Below are positions 42,626 through 50,732 of a DNA stretch of 64,000 nt, one piece after another. Location: the NCBI GenBank assembly GCA_047608975.1, contig JBLFYM010000011.1, forward strand, positions 11,676 to 75,675, in the 5' to 3' direction. Positions within the stretch are counted from its first letter, which is position 1. Every line of letters starts with the position of its first letter. The notes under the pieces were generated by a model, which saw only the letters and a list, made by a program, of their open reading frames with translations, did no database searches and was not told where the DNA came from. Made by a program: the position numbers and the translations under genes. The DNA is from GCA-2715965 sp047608975. Lineage in GTDB: Bacteria > Verrucomicrobiota > Verrucomicrobiia > Limisphaerales > JAYPXF01.

Positions 42626-45307
42626 ATGAACATTACGACGCATCGAGATCTCAAGGTGTATTCGGGAGCGTTTAACGCCGATGATGTGAAACCCCGTTGG
42701 GGTTCGCGTGTGTTTACCGGTCGTTACCCAGCGTGTGCTTCGCGACACTGGGCTGTGGAGTTTAACCGCGTTGCGGTTCTTCTGCTTGTGAGTGCGTTTT
42801 GGTTGTTGAATGTGATCGGGGTTCACGCCACGTCCCTCGACTCTTCCGTTCCCAAATTCGTCACCCGCTACTGCATGGACTGCCACGACGCCGCCACTGA
42901 GAAAGGCGATCGGAATTTCGAATCATTCCTCAAAACACCCGTTGCGATCGATCAGCACCAGACACTCGAGGAGATTCTCGAGCAGTTGAATCTTGGTGAA
43001 ATGCCGCCGAAGAAGAAGTCGGTTGAACAACCATCCGATGCCGAGCGGCGTAAGATGGTCGCGGAGATCACCCGCTACCTGACGACGATTGAGTCTTCAG
43101 CCAAGCCGGCATCCACGGTCATGCGTCGGCTGACGCGTTACGAATACAACTACACCATTCGCGATCTGCTCGGTGTCGACACGGCCGCGGCGGACAAGAC
43201 ACGATTGTTTCCGGCCGATACGCGCACACATGGGTTTGCGAATCTGGGTTCGGCGCAGGCTTTGTCCGATCACCAGCTGAGACTCTACCTGGAAGCCGCC
43301 CGGGAATACCTGGATCTGACGTTGGTGTTTGGTCGTGAGAAACCGGAAGTGCGAAAGTGGGTCTTCAGGCCGCTCGACCTGAACGGTGAGAAGAAGAATT
43401 CAGGTTCTGTTCGTTACCGGGTTTGGGCCAAGGATGGCAGTCATCTGGATATCGCCCATGGGCAGCCGGTCGATAATGGGCCGACCTATCCGAAGCAATT
43501 CGTCCGGCAGGGCGTCCCGGTCGATGGCCGCTATCGGGTTCGCGTGAAGGCGACGGCGATCGGGCGCCAGCATCCGTATGATCCGGCCATTTTTCCCAAT
43601 GATCTGACCGTGCCGTTGCAGCTGGGTTTGTGGCATGTGCCGGACGAATCGTTTCTCGGCAAACGGGCTGCGGAAGGCCGCATTCTGGTTGGCGTATACG
43701 ATTTGCCCGACAACACCCCCAGAGAAATCGAAGCGACTGTCTGGATGCCGACCGGCTCCACGCCGTTCGTCCATTGGATCAACGGTCCAGGTGCGTCCAA
43801 GGCGCCGCTGCGCAGGCTGACCGAGCGCTACCATCCCGAGGCGCTCAGGAAATCTCAGACCAAGGTGGACCGATTGCGCGAACAGGGAGTGGCAGTACCT
43901 AAAGACGCTCTCGTCCAACGGGTCTACATCTCAGATGTCTACCAGGGTCCACGCGTCCGGGTGTTCGAGATTTCGCTGGAGGGTCCGCTGCCAGAGCAAT
44001 GGCCACCTGCCGGTCATCGCAATGTCGTCGGCAAGGAAACCGATCCGCAATCGCTCAATGTGGCGCGGGTGCTGACCGCGTTCGCCAGCAAGGCCTTCCG
44101 CCGTCCCGTGCCCCAACGCGAGGTGGTGCATCACATTGAATTCGTTCGTCAGCAAATGGCCGCCGGCGTGCGGAAAGCAGAGGCGATCAAACAGGGGCTG
44201 ACGGCAATCCTCACTTCGCCGCGTTTTCTGTTTCTCGATGAAGGGAATCCGTCTAAGTCCGGTTCGCTGGATGACCATCAACTGGCCAGCCGTCTATCCT
44301 ATGCGCTCTGGAGTTCCATGCCCGATGATCGGCTTTTGCAATTGGCCGCTGCCGACCGGCTGAGCGACACCAAGAACCTGGCTGCTGAGATCGACCGATT
44401 GATCGACGATCAACGTTCGTCCGCCTTCGTCCACCACTTCACCGACGCCTGGCTCCACCTCTACAAGATTGGTTCGATGCCACCGGGAGCCAAACAGTTC
44501 CCCGCCTACTTCCGCGGCCGACTTGAGCCGGCCATGAGAACCGAGACCCGGTTGTTTGTCGCCGACGCCCTCAAGCACAACCGCCCGCTCAAGCACCTTC
44601 TCAATTCCAGCACTACCTTCGTCAACGGCAGTCTCGCCCGACACTACGGCCTGACCAATGTTGTGGGTGACGAGTTTCGAAAAGTGTCCTTTTCGGCTGA
44701 CCGGCGCCGGGCCGGCCTCCTCGGTCACGCCAGCGTCCTGACCGCCACTGCGAACGGTGTCGAAACCTCTCCGGTCGTCCGTGGCGTTTGGGTCTTGGAA
44801 AACATCCTCGGCACACCGCCATCTCCACCGCCACCGGATGTCCCGCCCAGCGAGCCCGACACCCGCGGCGCGACCACTATTCGCGACCAACTTGCCAAGC
44901 ACCGCAACGTCGCCGCCTGTGCCGATTGCCATGCCAAGATCGATCCTTGGGGATTCGCCCTCGAATTCTACGATCCCATTGGTGGATTTCGAACTCACTA
45001 TCCTCACGTCGGTCCCAGCGGACGGGTTGCCAAACTGGAAGGGAAACGCATCGACGGTTCCGGTGAGCTTCCAGGTGGCGAGTTCATCCACAACGACGGT
45101 GGCCTGAGAACTGAGCTTCTCAAACGCAAAGACCAGTTCGCGCGCAACCTCGTCAAAAAGTTCCTCACCCACGCCACTGGTCGAGAACTCACTTTTCGCG
45201 ACAACGCCGAGGTTGAACAGATAACCGACAAGATTGCCAGGTCCGGCTACGGCTTCCGCGATTTGGTGAGGATGTCTCTGCAGAGCCAGATCTTCCGCAG
45301 TCGTTGA
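42626..45307 (+). CDS. DUF1587/DUF1592/DUF1588/DUF1585 cytochrome-like exported protein
   Basis: Up to 893 residues. The first 48 codons overlap a repeat-like segment; the leader proper (VAVLLLVSAFWLLNVIGVHA) begins near residue 49, so a later start such as GTG 42788 is possible. Heme motifs are CMDCH (about 83) and CADCH (about 765). DUF1587: RRLTRYEYNYTIRDLLGVD. DUF1592: ASRLSYALWSSMPDDRL. DUF1588: RRAGLLGHASVLTATANGVETSP. DUF1585: NLVKKFLTHATGRELTFRD. It lies 15 bases after DUF1552, the usual partner; both are probably exported and act together. Confidence 0.9.
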   Translation: MNITTHRDLKVYSGAFNADDVKPRWGSRVFTGRYPACASRHWAVEFNRVAVLLLVSAFWLLNVIGVHATSLDSSVPKFVTRYCMDCHDAATEKGDRNFESFLKTPVAIDQHQTLEEILEQLNLGEMPPKKKSVEQPSDAERRKMVAEITRYLTTIESSAKPASTVMRRLTRYEYNYTIRDLLGVDTAAADKTRLFPADTRTHGFANLGSAQALSDHQLRLYLEAAREYLDLTLVFGREKPEVRKWVFRPLDLNGEKKNSGSVRYRVWAKDGSHLDIAHGQPVDNGPTYPKQFVRQGVPVDGRYRVRVKATAIGRQHPYDPAIFPNDLTVPLQLGLWHVPDESFLGKRAAEGRILVGVYDLPDNTPREIEATVWMPTGSTPFVHWINGPGASKAPLRRLTERYHPEALRKSQTKVDRLREQGVAVPKDALVQRVYISDVYQGPRVRVFEISLEGPLPEQWPPAGHRNVVGKETDPQSLNVARVLTAFASKAFRRPVPQREVVHHIEFVRQQMAAGVRKAEAIKQGLTAILTSPRFLFLDEGNPSKSGSLDDHQLASRLSYALWSSMPDDRLLQLAAADRLSDTKNLAAEIDRLIDDQRSSAFVHHFTDAWLHLYKIGSMPPGAKQFPAYFRGRLEPAMRTETRLFVADALKHNRPLKHLLNSSTTFVNGSLARHYGLTNVVGDEFRKVSFSADRRRAGLLGHASVLTATANGVETSPVVRGVWVLENILGTPPSPPPPDVPPSEPDTRGATTIRDQLAKHRNVAACADCHAKIDPWGFALEFYDPIGGFRTHYPHVGPSGRVAKLEGKRIDGSGELPGGEFIHNDGGLRTELLKRKDQFARNLVKKFLTHATGRELTFRDNAEVEQITDKIARSGYGFRDLVRMSLQSQIFRSR
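42640..42780. repeat. Hairpin-rich, repeat-like segment at the 5' end of the DUF1592 gene
   Basis: AACCCC-gtt-GGGGTT lies at 42690-42704, and an imperfect pairing of CCCAGCGTGT with CGACACTGGG at about 42729-42754. The encoded stretch (PRWGSRVFTGRYPACASRHW) does not resemble a signal peptide or family sequence. It looks like an intergenic element captured by the reading frame. Confidence 0.5.
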
Positions 45308-45852
45308 TTTCGCAGATCGTGGCGTCGTCCGCTTATGGACTCAAGCTGATGGAGCTGAATCCATTGAGCGGCGCGAACCTCTACTCATCGAGTGCGGAGC
45401 CCGTTGGGATGCGTTCTGGGCGGGTGATGTGGATCGGTGCCGTCTGAAGCGCGCCTGTCTTACAGGTTTCTGACCCAACACCGCGCGGACTGTGGCAGCG
45501 TTGGCGTATGAAATTAATACTGTTGTGCCTGTTCTCGACAATTGCATTGCCGCAACTCGGTTTGGCGGGCGGGAATACCGCTGTTGCCGAGCTCGAGCAG
45601 TTCCAGCACTTGGGCTTTGAACTCGGGTGTGTATCGCTTGCGGGTCTTCACTTTCATAGTGTCTTAGGTTCCTATGTCCGTGGTCCGGAAGTCTAACGCA
45701 CTTCAAAGTGACAAAGATTATGGGTTACGGCAGCTTCAACTTCCAAGGGCAACGCCAATAGTGAATCAGGCCGGTTTGGAGGATTTTCAGCACACTTCGG
45801 CTCGCCGTCCATACCTGCTGGTTGAAAAACGGTAGCTCTTCGGGGACGGCGT
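45308..45852. other. Gene-poor gap with a transposase fragment
   Basis: The only coding remnant recognised here is the transposase fragment listed separately. The plus-strand frame at 45508-45696 starts like a signal peptide, but it is the antisense of that fragment. No terminator is evident after the DUF1592 gene. Confidence 0.5.
45514..45657 (-). pseudogene. Truncated IS3-type transposase OrfA fragment
   Basis: The minus-strand frame starts at 45657 and reads MKVKTRKRYTPEFKAQVLEL, the conserved N-terminus of IS3-family OrfA (compare RYTPEFKAEAV in the family). After about 28 residues the match ends, and the frame stops at 45514-45516 after only 47 residues; OrfA is normally 90-100. The helix-turn-helix end and OrfB are missing. 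No flanking inverted repeats were found. Confidence 0.72.
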
Positions 45853-46875
45853 TCAATGCGCTCGGACAACGGGGGCGAGGTAGATGTTCTTGAATTTGAC
45901 GGCGGTGTGGTCGCCCTGCAGATAGATCGGGCCGGGAGCGGATGGATCGGTGTAGATGGCTCCGCCCGTCGGCCCGATCACGGGTTGGTTGTCGATGACC
46001 TTCACCCCGTTCAGGACGATGGTGACGTGACGGTTCACGAGGGTGATGTCGTAGGTCTGCCATTCACCACCGGGTTTGCCGGCGTTTACGCTGGGGGCGA
46101 TGCGGCTGAAGATGGCACCGACGCCCTGGAGTCCCTGCATGCGACTGTCGCGATCGACCACCTGGGCTTCATAAATGCCGCGGAGATAAATGCCGCTATT
46201 GCGCTGCGCTCCGATGAGGAATTCGGCGTGCAGCCAGAAGTCTTCGAACTCGGCCACAGTGCGGAGGTTGGCGTGGTCGCCCGTCGCGCTGAAATCGGTC
46301 TTCGGGGTTTCATTCACCAACATCCCGTCCTTGGCGCTCCACCCGAATTTCTTGGTCTTTTCGTGGGCGCGCCAACCAGTGAGATCCGTTCCGTTGAACA
46401 ATGAAATCGGGTGACCAAATCGGACTTTCGATATGTCTGGAGGTGATTTGGGCATTGGCGGAATGCGCTTGCCGGTGAAGCGAACGGTTTCCTTGTCGCC
46501 ACCATCACGCGGAGTGCGGAGGATCACACCATCGAGCTTGCCCGCAGTTAGCCCCACAGCGATGGCCGTTCCCACCGAGATCTTCTTTCCGTTCTTCTTG
46601 CGGCGGGTCTTGCGGTCAAAGTGGACGCGACCGTCAGCCACCTTCGTGATCTCGTAAGGACCTTCAGGCCCGACGTAGATCCGCATGCGAACCTCCTCTT
46701 CACCCACGCTCATCCAGGCGGGTTCGCCGGAATCGAGATGCAACGACCAATCGCCCAGCAGATCCTTGGGCACAGGTTCGGCCTTTGCGGGGGAGGCGAA
46801 AAGCAACAAGCACAAGATGGTAAGAGAAGTGAGTGAGTGGGTCTTCTTGTCGGTGGTGATCATGTTTGAGTTCAT
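45853..46875 (-). CDS. Exported two-part DUF1080 protein
   Basis: 340 residues from the ATG at 46875 (MNSNMITTDKK); an ATG at 46863 is also good. Signal peptide LTILCLLLFASPAKAE. Residues about 33-150 form a small beta-domain (LLGDWSLHLDSGEPAWMSV, GPYEITKVADGRVHFDRKTRRKKNGKK). The C-terminal DUF1080 part has GHPISLFNGTDLTGWRAHE, NSGIYLRGIYEAQVVDRD, GEWQTYDITLVNRHVTIVLNGVKV and GPIYLQGDHTAVKFKNIYL. It lies inside the decay zone but is itself intact. Confidence 0.88.
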   Translation of the reverse strand: MNSNMITTDKKTHSLTSLTILCLLLFASPAKAEPVPKDLLGDWSLHLDSGEPAWMSVGEEEVRMRIYVGPEGPYEITKVADGRVHFDRKTRRKKNGKKISVGTAIAVGLTAGKLDGVILRTPRDGGDKETVRFTGKRIPPMPKSPPDISKVRFGHPISLFNGTDLTGWRAHEKTKKFGWSAKDGMLVNETPKTDFSATGDHANLRTVAEFEDFWLHAEFLIGAQRNSGIYLRGIYEAQVVDRDSRMQGLQGVGAIFSRIAPSVNAGKPGGEWQTYDITLVNRHVTIVLNGVKVIDNQPVIGPTGGAIYTDPSAPGPIYLQGDHTAVKFKNIYLAPVVRAH

Positions 46876-46889
46876 TCCGTAAATTCGCT

Positions 46890-47384
46890 TCAACTCATCG
46901 TAGCAGCCGAGGTAACGAGGCTTAATCGTATACAACGATTGAACTGAGCCTCCTCACGTCGGCTGCTACGAGGGATGTCGAGAGTTCGTACGTAGCGTTT
47001 CATGGGGATGGCAATATCGGCCTTTGTTTTTCGCCGTTGACGGTTGGGTAACGAGCATTCTTTTCCTCCAGGTTCCGAATCATTGCCTAGGTCAGGCGGT
47101 TGGTGTGCTCTGGTTGTGTCACCCACGTTCTTCAGATAACCGCGGCCTTCCGGGTAATATTTCCGGCACTCGGGAGACTTGTGATACTCCAGCCAACTGA
47201 AGTCCCAGGCATCGGGTTGCGTGAGCTTTTTCCAACGAAGTGAACGATTCGCTAAACTCGAGAAATGGTTATGCAGTCCGGTGATGTATTTTACCGCCTG
47301 TTCGACACCCCACTTCTGGACCGTGTAATCCCAGATCTCATCCTCCCGGATCTGAGCCTGGTCAAAGACCTTGTATTCAGCCAT
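46890..47384 (-). CDS. Chimeric ParE-like toxin, probably non-functional
   Basis: 164 residues from the ATG at 47384, overlapping the antitoxin end by 8 bases as in toxin-antitoxin operons. Residues 1-47 match ParE/RelE (YKVFDQAQIREDEIWDYTVQ then KWGVEQAVKYITGLHNHFSSLA). From RWKKLTQPDAW on, the expected ParE C-terminal half (GRxRxEL and FYR motifs) is absent. The frame runs on through unrelated sequence into a palindromic repeat that encodes its last 27 residues. A recombination or insertion has probably replaced the toxin's C-terminus. Confidence 0.6.
   Translation of the reverse strand: MAEYKVFDQAQIREDEIWDYTVQKWGVEQAVKYITGLHNHFSSLANRSLRWKKLTQPDAWDFSWLEYHKSPECRKYYPEGRGYLKNVGDTTRAHQPPDLGNDSEPGGKECSLPNRQRRKTKADIAIPMKRYVRTLDIPRSSRREEAQFNRCIRLSLVTSAATMS
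46899..46970. repeat. 72-base nested palindrome
   Basis: CGTAGCAGCCGA (46899-46910) pairs with TCGGCTGCTACG (46959-46970). Within it GAGGCT (46917-46922) pairs with AGCCTC (46947-46952), and AATCGT (46924-46929) with ACGATT (46935-46940). Three co-axial stems make a cruciform-like element between the DUF1080 leader and the toxin gene. Confidence 0.9.
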
Positions 47385-47625
47385 GGGCGGACAGCCGGGC
47401 TTTGCCACGGCGAATCACGTCATCTGCCGTCTCAGAATGAAACTGTGATTCGTCAGCCTCGATGCCTGGCCGAAGCTGTTTATGGAGCCAATCCCAATCA
47501 TGAGTTTCCCGTTCTCGCTGGGCGGAAATCAACTGCGACACGTATTCGGGCCCCGAGGCAAGACCGCGTTGACGAACTTGCTCACGAACAAACTCGTCCA
47601 GTTCCGGTGTCAGGGACAATTCCAT
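47377..47625 (-). CDS. ParD/CopG-type ribbon-helix-helix antitoxin
   Basis: 82 residues: MELSLTPELDEFVREQVRQRG, then LASGPEYVSQLISAQRE. That is the ribbon-helix-helix DNA-binding half, followed by a charged C-terminus (DDVIRRGKARLSAHG) of the kind that neutralises ParE. It precedes and overlaps the toxin gene. Given the damaged toxin, it may be an orphan antitoxin and autoregulator. Confidence 0.8.
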   Translation of the reverse strand: MELSLTPELDEFVREQVRQRGLASGPEYVSQLISAQRERETHDWDWLHKQLRPGIEADESQFHSETADDVIRRGKARLSAHG

Positions 47626-47689
47626 GCGATTAACTAGACAGGCGGCGTTGAAGAAATCAAGGTTGCCAGTGACCGGCGCTTTGCGATGA

Positions 47690-48582
47690 TCAATTGAAAA
47701 GTCTACGCGCGTAGACCGCGTTCTTCTTACAGCCCTCTTCCCGGTTCATCCCTTTCGGAGTTGAACCTTCGATGATCAGCCAGCCCTGGTAGCCCATGCC
47801 GTTGAGCAGCGATTTCACTTTTTTGAAATCAATGTCGCCCTGGCCGAGGAAGCCGCCGTTTTCCTTGATGTGAATCTCACAGATACTTTCCGTCCCAAGG
47901 CTCTTGATCTCTCGGTAGATGTCGTAGCCCATACGCGCCGAATTGGCGGTGTCGTAATAGACCTTCACGGCGGAAGAGCCGACGCTGTCGATGATGTGGC
48001 GGTGGTCCGCTTCGTTGAGCAAGGTTTCGAGTCCGAGGATGAATCCGTGTTTCTCCGCCAGCGGCGCAAGATGCTTCAGCTTCTCGATCACGGTGGCGAT
48101 TCGCTCGGGACTGCCGTTGAGATCAGCCTTGCCGAAGAAGGCCAGGAGCACGATGTGGGGTGAGACTTTGGCGGCGAGGTCGCGGTCCTTCAACGCGGCG
48201 GCCTCTTCCTTGAGCTTGACCATGGTCTCAATGCATTCCACCACGAGGCGATCAGAACCTTGTTCAGGAGTCCAATTCCCAGTGATGAAATCCCGACGCC
48301 GGTTTCTTTGACCACTTTGCGAATGGTGTCACGATTCTTGCGAAGTCGCAGATCAAGGCCCTTGCCAGCAGCGTCGAACGAATACTGAATCCCGGTCAAT
48401 CCGTTGCGTTGGCCAAACTGAAAGGACTCTACGCTCAGCGACATTTTCAGGGACCAGTCGCAGGCACCGATCTTGAAGGGCGCGGCTTTCTTTTTGCCGG
48501 CGGCAAGCAGTTGCGACTGCGGTGAAAGCGCCATCAATAGCGTGGCGCAGGTGGTGATGATGATTCGGCGGTTGATCAACAT
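47690..48582 (-). pseudogene. Frameshifted exported sugar-phosphate isomerase/epimerase-like gene
   Basis: The 5' part (48582 to about 48250) encodes MLINRRIIITTCATLLMALS, a Tat-like leader, then FKIGACDWSLKMSLSVESF and GVGISSLGIGLLNKV. The match continues in another frame: DRLVVECIETMVKLKEEAAA, GFILGLETLLNEADHRHIID, VKVYYDTANSARMGYDIYRE, GQGDIDFKKVKSLLNGMGYQ, stop at 47690. The shift falls near 48250, where a few bases seem deleted. Unlike the intact relative at 25570, this copy is unlikely to make a full protein, unless the break is a sequencing error. Confidence 0.8.
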
Positions 48583-48603
48583 AAGTTTCGTAGTGATTGA
48601 AGG

Positions 48604-49469
48604 TTAGTTCTGCAGGTGTCGCCTGAACCAGTTCAGGAAATGAACTTCATCATTCACCTTGTCGGCCCAGCCGTGCTTGGCGTCCTTCTTGATGATCAGT
48701 TCGATCGGAACCCCCTTTGACTCGGCGACCTTCTTGAAGCTCTCGGCTTGGAACAGCGGCACAATCGGATCGGCGTCGCCGTGGATGATCGAGACTGGGG
48801 GTGTCTTTTCGCTGATGTGATAAATGGACGACATGTGGCGACCCAGGACCTGTCGGCCTTCGGCAGTTTTCGATTCGTTCCCGAAAGCAGGCTGCCAACG
48901 CGACTGCTTGCCGACGCCAACACAATCGTCCCCAGGACCACTCCAGTTCCGATAATCTGTGGGTGGATAAAAGACCCCACCGCCTGCACTGCACTATTCG
49001 CGCGATCGACAGGATCCTTGGCCTTAGGTTTGCCGGGCCCGCCCTTGGTTGCCAGAACCAGACTCAAATGACCTCCGGCGCTGCTGCCGGTAACGCCGAT
49101 TCGATCGGGGTCAATGTTCCACCGATCGGCATTCGTCCGAATGAACCGACCGGCGCGATGCATGAACCTGATGATGTCGCGTACCTGATAGCGGGGCTGC
49201 GAGCCGTGGAAGACAGCGAAGACCGTGTAACCATGATCGGTGTAAGGACTGGAGAATCCCTCTTAGACCTTTTCGTAGCGCGACTTCCAACCGCCACTGA
49301 CGATCTTGATGATGCCGATCCCGTTCGGATTTTTCGGCGTGAAGACATCCATGGTCAGGGCAACCCCTTCGGTTCGGAGGTAGATGATGTCGCGCTCACG
49401 TTCCACCTGAGCGAGCAGCACTTTGGGAGTGAGAAGGACAAGAGCAAGTATCGCCAGTAGTTTGTTCAT
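48604..49469 (-). pseudogene. Broken exported alpha/beta hydrolase (BD-FAE-like esterase)
   Basis: It starts at 49469 with a signal peptide (MNKLLAILALVLLTPKVLLAQ) and TMDVFTPKNPNG. An in-frame TAA at 49263-49265 interrupts a sequence that then continues in the same frame (EGFSSPYTDHGYTVFAVFHG, IDPDRIGVTGSSAGGHLSLV with the nucleophile). Near 48960 the match shifts frame, and the 3' part reads MSSIYHISEKTPPVSIIHGD, DADPIVPLF, KHGWADK, with stop at 48604. One nonsense and one frameshift lesion. Confidence 0.82.
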
Positions 49470-49522
49470 AGTGATCGGATGTTTGAGATCTTATCGACTA
49501 AGGGTTCGTTATGGAAGGTCGG

Positions 49523-50239
49523 CTACACGGTCGTCCACCCGCCATCGACGACGAGGGTATGGCCGGTGATCATCGACGCGGCTTCGGTTGCCCGAAAGAT
49601 CACCGGCGCGGAAATCTCCTCGGGTTCAGCCAAATCGCCCCTCGGCGAACGGCGAAAGGGTCACCGTCGGGGCAACGGCATTCACACGTATTTTGTATTC
49701 GGCCCAGTCCGCAGCCATGGTGCGGGTCATGTTGTTGACGCCGCCTTTCGCGCCGCTGTAAGGACCCCGTTCCGGCGCGCTAACCACGCCGGCTTGGGAA
49801 GAAATGTTGACGATCGATCCGCCGTCACCCTGGGAGATCATCTGTCGGGCAATGATCTGGCTGCAGAAGAAGACGTTCTTCAGGTTGGAATCGACGATGA
49901 GATCATACTGTTCCTCGGTGTAGTCGATGATCTTCGCGAGCTTGTTGTAGCCGGCGTTGTTGACCAACACATCCACGCGTCCGTAGTGATCAATGCATGC
50001 CTTCATGAAAGTCTCAATCGAGGCGACATCCGTGACATCCAAAGTGTGATAAAAGCATTCACCACCCGCGTCGGTGATCTCTTTTGCAAGGTCTGGATCT
50101 CATCCACGGAGCGACTGCCTACCGCCAACCTGGCTCCGGACTTGAAGGCGTCCAGCGCCATGGTACGGCCCAGTCCTCTTCCGGCTCCGGTTACGATGAC
50201 GACCTTATCTTGAAGCGCAAAACATGGGAGGCTGTTCAT
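49523..50239 (-). pseudogene. Broken short-chain dehydrogenase/reductase
   Basis: The N-terminus at 50239 has the Rossmann motif (VVIVTGAGRGLGRTMALDAF). A frameshift near 50080 moves the match to LDVTDVASIETFMKACID, VDVLVNNAGYNKL and NISSQAG with YSGAKGG (Tyr-x-x-x-Lys). After VNAVAPTVTLSPFAE about 35-45 residues are missing and the frame changes again, to GDLAEPEEISAPVIFRATEA then ASMITGHTLVVDGGWTTV, with stop at 49523-49525. Two frameshifts and a deletion. Confidence 0.85.
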
Positions 50240-50678
50240 CTGTTTTGCTTGGATTGCGGTCTGCTGTAGCCAGTATTCTGCAGAATGTCACCCACGCCTA
50301 TCCTCGGCAGCCGGTGGGGCAATTCCGGGGCCGGCCTTGCGGATGCCCCCGAAAGTTTCCCCTGCGCAGGCCCCGACCGCTGCAAACACCATCAACCAAA
50401 ACAATCTGTACATCCCCTTGGCTATCCCGGCAGCCATACGCCGTCAACCCATGGACATGAACAAGGTGAGGCATCTGGGAAACTGGGGAACGGAGGGGGA
50501 AGACAGGCGGGCTCCGAGAGCACACGATTTATCCCGAAACCCGCCATCCACGTTCACACGAACGGGACGAGGTGAAACTGGCCCAGCATTGTTACCGAAT
50601 GATGCGCTTCAGGTAACAATTCGGAAAACCGCCAGTGCGGGCGCGCACAGGTTTCTGCACCAAATTCGATCGCTGGAA
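50240..50678. other. Decayed gap with a spaced inverted repeat
   Basis: No intact gene. A minus-strand frame from 50413 to 50288 reads like an isolated signal peptide (MYRLFWLMVFAAVGACAGET) and stops after 41 residues; it may be a gene remnant. ATTGTTACC (50588-50596) and GGTAACAAT (50612-50620) form a perfect 9-base inverted repeat with a 15-base spacer. Confidence 0.4.
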
Positions 50679-50710
50679 CAAAAAAGCCCCTGACCATGCG
50701 GCCAGGGGCT
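50679..50710 (-). terminator. Intrinsic terminator of the beta-helix gene
   Basis: On the minus strand AGCCCCTG (50710-50703) pairs with CAGGGGCT (50692-50685), followed by a run of six T (complement of 50680-50685). It lies 23 bases past the stop at 50733 and closes the TonB-associated transcription unit. Confidence 0.9.
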
Positions 50711-50732
50711 GGGAATCGTTTTCAGCTCTCAA

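Noticed and set aside
45508..45696. Small plus-strand frame starting like a signal peptide
   Set aside because: It is the reverse of the transposase fragment MKVKTRKRYTPEFK; the leader look is coincidental.
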